This document shows, one piece after another, positions 1 through 5,738 of a stretch of 7,498 nt of DNA. The position numbers were made by a program, and so were the translations under genes. The notes beneath the pieces were generated by a model. That model was not told the DNA's origin and did no database searches. It worked only from the letters and a program-made list of their open reading frames with translations. Positions within the stretch are counted from its first letter, which is position 1. Every line of letters begins with the position of its first letter. Source of the DNA: Mycobacterium sp. (lineage in GTDB: Bacteria > Actinomycetota > Actinomycetes > Mycobacteriales > Mycobacteriaceae). The stretch spans positions 1 to 7,498 of the forward strand of contig JAOPWF010000789.1 of assembly GCA_025965815.1 (NCBI GenBank), read 5' to 3'.

Positions 1-565
1 CGCCTCCTCCTCTGACGGGCCGATCCTGAGCGTGGCAGCGATACCAGCCAGGCGGGCCGTGCTGACCGAAGCCGGTTCCCGACTGGAGTTGCTGGACACA
101 CTGCCTGAGAAGTTCGAGCCGGGTCCCGCGCAGGCAAAGGACCTGACCGCGATGTTCGACGCCGCCCACGCGGCGGTGCGGGTAGAAGCGGTTGCATTAT
201 CGGCCGAGGCGGGCACGACGGCGATGCGCGTGCTCGCAGCGATCCCGGCCGGAGCACCATCGACGGGGCAATGCGCTGACCGATGAAGACAGCAGCGCGG
301 TCGATAGCATCCACGTCCCGGTCAGGCGGCTCGACGATTTCCATTTGGAAAACGTCGGATTCGTCAAGATCGATGTGGAAGGCCACGGAGTCGCCGTCCT
401 TCAAGGCGCCGCCGAAACGCTGAAAGGCGACCGGGCCGCCGGCCGGTCGACCAGTTCGACCCGCACCACCAGAAGCCCGCCAACATCGGTAGCTGGTCCG
501 AGGGCTGGGCTCCCGGCGTCTACATCAACAACTTCATCTTCGTGCCGGAACGGGCCCGGACATGA
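1..565 (+). pseudogene. FkbM-family SAM-dependent methyltransferase, decayed and 5'-truncated by the window
   Basis: Remnant of an FkbM-type (Methyltransf_21) methyltransferase, a family that O-methylates small molecules or glycans using S-adenosylmethionine. Family blocks appear in order but in different frames. FEPGPAQAKDL and VRVEAVALSAEAGTTAMRV (about 113-232) share one frame. GNALTDEDSS through VPVRRLDDFHLENVGFVKID, then VEGHGVAVLQGAAETLKGD (about 270-435), lie in another. The tail RPVDQFDPHHQKPANIG through YINNFIFVPERART and a TGA at 563-565 returns to the first frame. Restoring one C near 233 and one near 269 gives a continuous RVPRSDPGRSTIDGANALTDED. Around 436-442 roughly 30 residues usually found between the LKxDRP block and the GYRxxF/FDP tail appear to be missing. 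VEGHG replaces the usual VEGHE. The sequence before about 110 is open but not recognisable. Family call is firm from motifs; loss of function is inferred. Confidence 0.82.
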
Positions 566-615
566 GTGTGGCGGCCGGTGAATACACCGACCGCCACACC
601 GCCGCAAAAAAGACG

Positions 616-1241
616 CTACGGGATCGTCACAACCTGGCCCGGGTGGATGAGGTCCGGGTTGGAGACGCCACTGGCATCGGCGATCCGCTGATATATTTGC
701 TGCCGTCGCCGTAGAACCGCTCGGAGATCGCCCAGAGCGTGTCCCCCGACACCACCGTGTAGGTGCGGGGAGCGGGTGGCGGCGGCGGAAGAGGTGGTGC
801 GGGGGCTTCCGCCTCGGGAGCGGGCGGCGGCACCGGCTCCTCGACCGCGGCGGGTGCGACCTCTGAGACAGGCTCCGGTGCGGCGTCGGGCGCGGGCGAC
901 GGTGCGGTGTCGGTCTCCGTCTTCGTCGACCACGCCGGTCCCGTCGCCGCGTAGAGCACAACGTTGCGGTCATCCTGCAGGACCAGCTTGACTTCCTTCT
1001 TGCCCTGGGTGCCGGTGTGCCACAACAGCTTATCGGCGGTGTAGAGCACGAAGTTGCCATCGCTCTGCACCTCGGCGCGCTGCACGTCCTGACGATTGGT
1101 GCCGGTCGACCACACCGCCTCGCCACGGGCGGCCAGCACCAAGTTGGCGTCATCCTGCAGCGTCAGCGTGTAGGCGCCGTTGTTGGAAGTTAGCGATCCG
1201 CCCTTCTCAAGCTTCTGACCTTCGGTGAGTGTGTCTCCCAC
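616..1241 (-). pseudogene. Mannose-binding (bulb-type) lectin–LysM protein, frameshifted in the LysM domain
   Basis: Two-domain carbohydrate-binding protein. Residues 1-108 form a bulb-type (monocot mannose-binding) lectin with three QxDxNxVxY sites exactly 30 residues apart: Q29-D31-N33-V35 (Y replaced by A37), Q59-D61-N63-V65-Y67 and Q89-D91-N93-V95-Y97. Residues 110-158 are a Pro/Ala/Glu linker. A LysM starts at about 160 (TYTVVSGDTLWAISERFYGDGSKY), a fold that binds peptidoglycan or chitin-like glycans. After K182-Y183 an extra AT in the run at 691-696 shifts the frame, giving 21 unrelated residues and a stop at 627. Removing it continues as QRIADASGVSNPDLIHPGQ to VVTIP and TAG at 616-618, for 207 residues. 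The GTG start has a GGAAAGGG ribosome binding site at 1249-1256, and no earlier start fits. No signal peptide is visible. The layout matches, from memory, the mycobacterial lectin described from M. smegmatis. The lectin half could still be made. Confidence 0.88.
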
Positions 1242-1396
1242 GTCGTTGCCCTTTCCGAAGACGCATCCCGGCCGTGGTTTCGACCGGTCATCGCAACTTC
1301 TCCACGACCATCGCAGAGCTTACTGATCCTGGGTTTGCTTATGGCCTTTTCGGCTCGGCCCAATGCAAACGTCAGGCGAACGCTTGGTGCTGCCGC
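1242..1396. other. Intergenic region, no gene
   Basis: 155 bases lie between the start of the lectin–LysM gene and the end of the FAD oxidoreductase gene. They must hold the lectin promoter. TAAGCT on the minus strand, about 75 bases before the GTG, fits the loose mycobacterial -10 pattern TANNNT, but no matching -35 is clear. I see no stem-loop with a T-run that would end the oxidoreductase transcript; a GGCC/GGCC pair near 1345-1365 is too weak. Confidence 0.4.
1249..1256 (-). promoter_or_regulatory. Ribosome binding site fixing the GTG start of the lectin–LysM gene
   Basis: GGAAAGGG reads on the minus strand seven bases before the GTG at 1241. The frame upstream is open back to a TAA near 1318 but holds no other ATG, GTG or TTG, so this site and the MGDTLTEGQ start support each other. 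Confidence 0.55.
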
Positions 1397-2802
1397 CTAC
1401 GAATCGAAACCCAGCCCGACGGCGTCCAGTGTCCGCAGCAACAGATTGCGGCGGCCCTGTGAGTGGTCGGCCCGATCCAGCGACCATCTGATGGCCTGAA
1501 TACCGGCACTGGCCAGCGGCTCCGGCGGGAACGGCAACGGGCGCTTGCGCACCATCTCCAGTGCCGTTCGCGGTGTGGGCTCACCGTCGAGCAGGTCGAG
1601 GCAGACGTCCGCCGCGAACCGCGCGGCACCGACGCCAAGACCGGTGAACCCGTTGACGTAGGCGACCCGCCCTCCCCGGGCCAGTCCCCAGTGCGCACAG
1701 AAGCGGGTGTTGGTGTCGATGGCTCCCGCCCACCGGTGGCTGAACCGGACGTCGTCGAGCTGCGGGAAGGTGATGAAGAAATGCGCCGCGAGCCGTCGAT
1801 ATGTTTCCGGCCGGTCCTCGTACTCGGGGCGGACCTTGCGTCCGAAGTGGTAGACCGCGTCGTAGCCACCCCACACGATGCGGTTGTCCGCACTCAGCCG
1901 GTAGTAGTGAAATTGGTTGGCACAGTCGCTGATTCCCTGCCGGCCACGCCAACCGATCCGGTCCAGTTGCATGTCACTGAGCGGCTCGTGGCCAGCACGT
2001 AGTCGTAGACGGGCACGGTGTGCAGCCGGTTGCGCCGCAGCAGACTCGGGAACACGTTGGTGGCCAGCACCGTGCGGCGGGCGCCGATCGGGCCTCCCGT
2101 GGTGTCGACGCTGAGGCCACCGGTGTCCGAGTCCAGCGATCGCGCGTTCGTGTGCTCGAAGATCTGCACGTCCGCGTCCCGGCAGGCGCGGGCCAGTTCG
2201 AGCGCCAGCTTGGCCGGATGCACGATGGCGCAGGTGTCTGGGCTGAACAGGCCGGCCAGATACGTCGGCGAGTCGACCTCGTCGCGGATCTGCTGCTCGT
2301 CGAGCAGGCGGCCGTGGCCGGCGTCGGCGCCTTCGCGCAGCCAGTCGACCTGATGCGCTTCGGTCGCCACCGAGAGCATCCCGGTTCGCTGCCATTCCAC
2401 GTCGAGACCGAGTTGCTCGATGTCAGCCTGCATTCCGTCGAGGTTCTCCATGCCCATCGCGTTGAGGGTGTCAATCTCGTTGGGCCACCGGGCCATTCCG
2501 TTCTCAGCACCGTGTGTGAGGCTCGCGTCGACGAAGCCCCCGTTGCGGCCGGACGCCGCCCATCCGACCCGTCCCGCGTCGATGAGAACGATGTGTGCGT
2601 CCGGATTGCGCTGCGCGGCATGCAATGCGGACCATAGTCCCGCATAACCCGCGCCCACCACCAGAAGATCGCAGCTGATCGCACCGGGCAGTCGCGGGTA
2701 GTGCGGCCTGGGGATGTCCACCCACATCGACCCGAAGGCGCTTGTCGCCAGGGAACGTTCGAGAAGGTCCTGGTCGAGGGAGTAATCAAACACTGTGTGC
2801 AC
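1397..2802 (-). pseudogene. FAD-dependent oxidoreductase, DAO family, with one 1-base frameshift
   Basis: Glycine/D-amino-acid-oxidase-type (DAO, PF01266) flavoenzyme, probably oxidising an amine or amino acid; the layout recalls PuuB-like gamma-glutamylputrescine oxidases, but the substrate is not readable. Residues 45-75 hold the FAD-binding Rossmann motif (LLVVGAGYAGLWSALHA, ending at D75). SGRNGGFV follows at 84-91, a hallmark of this family. The frame is intact to VYDYVLAT (T272). One C is then missing on the plus strand near 1987, and translation would stop at 1894 after about 302 residues. Restoring the base gives LATEPLSDMQLDRIGWRG and runs on through QFHYYRLS, IVWGGYDAVYHFG, HRWAGAIDTNTRF and the C-terminal FAD contact VNGFTGLGVGAARFAAD to TAG at 1397. 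The restored length of 468 residues is normal. Starts are GTG at 2802 or GTG at 2793; neither has a strong ribosome binding site. The gene diverges from the P-loop gene. Confidence 0.85.
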
Positions 2803-2815
2803 ATCGCGGAGACTA
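2803..2815 (-). promoter_or_regulatory. Candidate -10 for a leaderless FAD oxidoreductase transcript
   Basis: TAGTCT (minus strand, 2815-2810) fits the mycobacterial -10 pattern TANNNT. It lies seven bases before the GTG at 2802, which would place the transcription start at or next to the GTG. That would explain the missing ribosome binding site, since leaderless mRNAs are common in mycobacteria. No -35 is evident. This is an inference from spacing only. Confidence 0.3.
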
Positions 2816-2837
2816 CGGGTTGTGCCGCGGTCGCGGC

Positions 2838-2843
2838 GATAAT
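2838..2843 (+). promoter_or_regulatory. Candidate -10 element for the P-loop gene
   Basis: GATAAT matches the TATAAT consensus at five of six bases and stands out in this GC-rich stretch. Transcription would start near 2850, about 12 bases before the ATG. No good -35 is present at the usual distance; TTGTGC at 2820-2825 is only 12 bases away. The 59-base gap to the divergent FAD gene leaves room for little else. Confidence 0.35.
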
Positions 2844-2861
2844 TCAGCTGCGGCCGGCGGA

Positions 2862-3482
2862 ATGATGGGCGGCGTGCTGTTACTTTTGTCGGGCGCCAGC
2901 GGAGCCGGCAAGACGACGGTGCGCGATACGATCGCCGCGCCGTTGGCACCGCGGGTGGACGCCGTCGAGTTGGGCCACCTCGGGGCCATCCCGCCGATCC
3001 CGGATCTGGCGTGGCGGCAGCGGATGGTCGAACTGGCCGTGCTGCGCGCACGGGCACTCGCCGGCGAAGGACGCCACCTGCTGTTGGCAGGAGATCCGGT
3101 CGCACCCGGCGGGGTGCTGGCCGAACCGTCGGCGCCGCAGGTGGACATCGCGATCTGCCTGCTCGACGTCAACGAGGCTGAACAGCGCAGGCGGCTGCGG
3201 GCCCGGGGCGAACCCGCGGAGTTGCTGGGCCACCACGTCGCTTTCACGGGCTGGCTGCGCCGCCACGCTCGGGACCCGGACCACCTGCCCCAGTTCATCA
3301 CGACCGGCGGGTGGGACGCCATGCAGTGGTCGCGGTGGACCGACCGACCGCGGGACGGCTGGCAGATGCCGATCATCGACGGCTCGGGCCTGGACCCCAC
3401 CGAGGCCGGGCGACGGGTAGCAGCGTGGGTCAGCGACGCCATCGCGGGCCGCCCGCGGGTGTTTCGCCGCGGCGTGGGCTGA
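2862..3482 (+). CDS. P-loop kinase-like / AAA-family ATPase protein
   Basis: Intact 206-residue protein of the P-loop NTPase fold, probably cytoplasmic and acting on a small phosphate acceptor; the substrate is unknown. It opens with a hydrophobic strand and a Walker A motif, LLLLSGASGAGKTTVRD (G11-T18), as in nucleotide and small-molecule kinases. LLLAGDPVAPGGVL follows in the middle, where a Walker B-like strand would sit, then a mobile arginine-rich stretch (EAEQRRRLRARGEP) that resembles the lid of nucleoside or adenylate kinases. Near the C-terminus ITTGGWDAMQW and the strand MPIIDGSGLDPTEAG are visible. I recall similar uncharacterised mycobacterial proteins but assign no reaction. The tandem ATG ATG at 2862/2865 is used because the Walker A needs a short leader; the ribosome binding site (GGCGGA) is weak and close. 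It diverges from the FAD gene, and its TGA lies 7 bases from the stop of the opposing desaturase gene. No sign of decay. Confidence 0.85.
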   Translation: MMGGVLLLLSGASGAGKTTVRDTIAAPLAPRVDAVELGHLGAIPPIPDLAWRQRMVELAVLRARALAGEGRHLLLAGDPVAPGGVLAEPSAPQVDIAICLLDVNEAEQRRRLRARGEPAELLGHHVAFTGWLRRHARDPDHLPQFITTGGWDAMQWSRWTDRPRDGWQMPIIDGSGLDPTEAGRRVAAWVSDAIAGRPRVFRRGVG

Positions 3483-3489
3483 GTGCCGA

Positions 3490-4452
3490 CTACCGCGCCG
3501 CTGTCGTCGGCGCCGGGATGTCGGGCTGCGCAGTCTGCGGTGCTTCCCAGCCGGGCGGGCCGAAGATGTAGCCGAGCCGATCACGCAACCGGGTCGCCCG
3601 GCGAACGTCCTGCGCGATGGCGACGTATTCGCGGGTCTGCAGTTTCCAGATGTTGAAGGTATTGACCGGCTTGGTCAGCCCGTAGTGCGGTCGGAAGATC
3701 TCCGGCTGGAATGTTCCGAACAGCCGGTCCCACACGATGAGGATTCCGCCGTAGTTCTTGTCGAGGTACTCCGCATCCATCCCGTGGTGCACCCGGTGAT
3801 GTGACGGGGTGTTGAACACGAACTCGAAGGGTCGCCAGAGCGTACCGATCCGCTCGGTGTGCACCCAGAACTGGTAGATCAAGTTGACCGAGAAGCTTGC
3901 GAACACCATCCACGGCGGAATGCCCAACAGCGGCAACGGGATCCACATCAGGATCTCGCCGCTGTTGTTCCACTTCTGGCGTAGTGCGGTTGCGAAGTTG
4001 AAGTAATGGCTGGAATGGTGCGCCTGGTGTGCCGCCCAGATCAGCCGCACCCGGTGTGCGATGCGGTGATAGGTGTAGAACAACAGGTCGACGCCGAGGA
4101 GCGCGATGACCCACGTGTACCACTGGTCGGCGGGCAGGTGCCATGGCGCGATGTACGCGTAAATCGCCGCGTAGCCGAGCAGGGCGAGGAATTTCCACCC
4201 CGCGGTAGTAGCGACCGACACCAGACCCATCGAGATGCTCGCCCAGGCATCCCGCTTGAGATACCCGCCGGAGGCAGGCCGGCCCGGTGCCGCCGGCCGC
4301 TCCTCCGCGTCGTCGAGGTGTTCCAGCTTGCGCGCCGCCGTCCATTCGATGATCAGCAGCAACAGGAAGAACGGCACGGCGAACAACACCGGGTCGCGCA
4401 TCTGCGGGGGTAACACATCCAGAAAGGCGCCGATACCGTCCACTCCTGACAT
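3490..4452 (-). CDS. Sterol desaturase / fatty acid hydroxylase family membrane enzyme
   Basis: Integral membrane di-iron oxygenase of the fatty acid hydroxylase superfamily (PF04116), which desaturates or hydroxylates sterols, fatty acids or related lipids using O2. Intact, 320 residues. The histidine clusters that hold the two irons are complete: HRIAH (H129, H133), HQAHH (H142, H145, H146, with H149 close by) and HHRVHH (H219, H222, H223), plus H198 in FWVHTE. Hydrophobic membrane segments lie at about 22-37, 72-101, 111-128 and 168-192, which puts the histidines on the cytoplasmic face. The C-terminus (KPVNTFNIWKLQTREY onward) is soluble. The lipid substrate cannot be read from the sequence. 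The start is ATG at 4452, directly behind GGGAG; GTG at 4443 (three codons later) has that GGGAG at better spacing and may be the true start. It has its own promoter-like sequence upstream and ends 7 bases from the convergent P-loop gene. Confidence 0.92.
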   Translation of the reverse strand: MSGVDGIGAFLDVLPPQMRDPVLFAVPFFLLLLIIEWTAARKLEHLDDAEERPAAPGRPASGGYLKRDAWASISMGLVSVATTAGWKFLALLGYAAIYAYIAPWHLPADQWYTWVIALLGVDLLFYTYHRIAHRVRLIWAAHQAHHSSHYFNFATALRQKWNNSGEILMWIPLPLLGIPPWMVFASFSVNLIYQFWVHTERIGTLWRPFEFVFNTPSHHRVHHGMDAEYLDKNYGGILIVWDRLFGTFQPEIFRPHYGLTKPVNTFNIWKLQTREYVAIAQDVRRATRLRDRLGYIFGPPGWEAPQTAQPDIPAPTTAAR

Positions 4453-4464
4453 CTCCCAGCCAAG

Positions 4465-4493
4465 ATTATCGTGCCGGCGTAATCCATTGTGGA
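4465..4493 (-). promoter_or_regulatory. Predicted sigma-70/SigA-type promoter of the desaturase gene
   Basis: On the minus strand TCCACA (4493-4488, four of six matches to TTGACA), a 17-base spacer and GATAAT (4470-4465, five of six matches to TATAAT) form the best promoter match I found. Transcription would start near 4458-4457, about five bases before the ATG at 4452 or about 14 before the GTG at 4443. The short leader slightly favours the GTG, with GGGAG as ribosome binding site. Not tested computationally. Confidence 0.5.
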
Positions 4494-4590
4494 GGCCATG
4501 GACGACAAGCGTCGACTCGGTGCGGGCGGGCCCGCGGCGTCCGCTCTCGGACTGGCTGGCGAGACCTAGTAAGGCTGCCAGGTTCGCCCG

Positions 4591-5692
4591 TCAGCCTGGC
4601 CGGACGATGTTGGATACTCCGCCGTTGTTGATCTGCGGTGAGCCGGCGCGGAAGGTGATGCCCGACGCGGTGATGGTGTCCGCGACGTCGACGTACGTCG
4701 ACTCGGTTTGCGCTGCCGGAGACGGTCAGGCTGAGGCAGCGGCCGGTGATGTGCACCGTCTCGGCGGAGCCGTTCACCGTCACCTGGTTGCCATTGCAGA
4801 CGATCGCCTTGTTTTCGTTGGCGCCGTTGACAGTGACTACTTCACCCGGGGCCGCAGTGATCGGCGCAGCGCGGGTTGGCACCTTCGCGCCCGGTCTCGC
4901 GGCCACTCCCGTCGTGACCGGGGCGTCGGAGCCCGCGAACCAGAACCGCGGCCGCCGCTATCCAAGCGACCATGATCACCAACCAGCAGGCCATCCCGAT
5001 CTGCAGACGCGGTCGGAGCCTGCCGGCCCAGTCGCCGGCGTCATCACGGTTGAGGTCGCAGAGGAAGGAGGTGACACACAACGCGCGCGACGGATTTCGT
5101 TGATCGGCCAGGATGACGCCATCGATGTATTCGCGGCCGCCCACGACGAGGTCGCCCTGGTAGCCGTCGAGCATGTACCCGAATCCGGGTCTTCGTCTTC
5201 GGGCCGCTCCACACCGGCCGCGTCACCGCCCACCCGCGAGCCACCGACAGAACGACGTTTGAGTAGATGGTGCCACCGTAATACGGTGCCTGCGACATGA
5301 TCTCGGCCCGGGTGACAGTCGCAACCTGGCCCCACTTGAGCAATGCCATCCGGGTCCTTGCGCCGCGGAACTGGAAACCGTAGACCCCGAGCAGGGCGAG
5401 AATCGCCACCGGCAGGAGTGCCGCGGGCAGCATGATCCACACGATGATCGGCGGAATCGCGACCATGAAGAGCGCAAATACATACCAGCAGCGGAACCTT
5501 CCGCGGTGCAGCAGAGAGCTGCCCTCCATATGATGGCACTGACGAACCCGGCTGAGACGCAACGTGATTCAGCCAGGCTGCCTCAGCGAATCCACCGCCC
5601 GCCCGCGATTGCCGGCGCGAGGCCGCGACCTTCGCTTCGCTGAGTTGGCGCTCGAGTTCAGCGATAGGCTCCTCGGGATCTTGAGGCTCCAC
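4591..5692 (-). pseudogene. Membrane protein with C-terminal DUF3060 domain, broken by four frameshifts
   Basis: Reassembled by hand into one protein of about 365 codons. The N-terminus (MEPQDPEEPIAELERQLSEA) is a charged helix. A hairpin of two membrane segments follows (WYVFALFMVAIPPIIVWIML and LLPVAILALLGVYGFQF), then a soluble part with VLSVARGWAVTRP, LDGYQGDLVVGGREYIDGV and NPSRALCVTSF. A third membrane segment (MACWLVIMVAWIAAAAVLV) precedes the DUF3060 part with its repeated beta pattern: VVTVNGANENKAIVCNGNQ, VTVNGSAETVHITGRCL, LTVSGSANRV, then ITASGITFRAG and INNGGVSNIVRPG with TGA at 4591-4593. DUF3060 has no known activity. Frame breaks, each equal to +1, lie near 5497-5503, at the CCC at 5178-5180, near 4936-4939 and at a 10-base duplication around 4687-4705. 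The GTG start at 5692 has GGGAG nine bases upstream (5702-5706). It lies 46 bases after the esterase stop, so it was probably co-transcribed. It might originally have been two genes, but the repaired frame runs straight through. Confidence 0.78.
4687..4702. repeat. Perfect 16-base palindrome made by a 10-base tandem duplication
   Basis: GTCGACGTACGTCGAC is identical on both strands. Read in the gene direction, GTCGACGTAC is followed by the near copy GTCGACGTCG, so a 10-base unit is repeated. The first copy is in frame with ANRVDV and the second with VDVADTITASG, so the repeat explains the fourth frameshift in the DUF3060 pseudogene. It could also act as a binding site, but its position inside a coding domain makes a slippage scar more likely. 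Confidence 0.6.
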
Positions 5693-5738
5693 CCGCAGAT
5701 GCTCCCACACCCAGCCGGCTGACCCGGTGGAACGGCAT

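Noticed and set aside
401..1153. 250-residue minus-strand frame across the FkbM remnant and the lectin gene
   Set aside because: Its translation is Arg/Pro-rich and low in complexity, and it runs across two recognised genes in the wrong frame.
616..1241. Programmed ribosomal frameshifting as the explanation for the lectin–LysM break
   Set aside because: There is no slippery heptamer and no obvious stimulating structure. Several neighbouring genes have random indels too, so mutation or error is more likely.
2020..2637. 205-residue open frame on the + strand opposite the FAD oxidoreductase
   Set aside because: It is the antisense shadow of a strong family match. Its translation has no motif, and long antisense frames are expected at this GC content.
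3470..3500. Shared bidirectional terminator between the convergent P-loop and desaturase genes
   Set aside because: Only seven bases separate the stops, and no stem-loop with a T-run is visible at either end.
2813..3584. Minus-strand frames opposite the P-loop gene (209 and 234 residues)
   Set aside because: The plus strand has a clear Walker A and the right protein length. The opposite frames show no domain and overlap the desaturase end.
4526..4535. 10-base palindrome GCGGGCCCGC considered as a terminator
   Set aside because: It has no loop and no T-run, and such GC palindromes are frequent by chance here.
4498..4569. 23-residue + strand ORF starting MDDKRRLGAGG between the desaturase and DUF3060 genes
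   Set aside because: GGAGG is only two bases from the ATG, there is no match to any family, and its start overlaps the -35 region of the desaturase promoter on the other strand. Chance is the simpler explanation.
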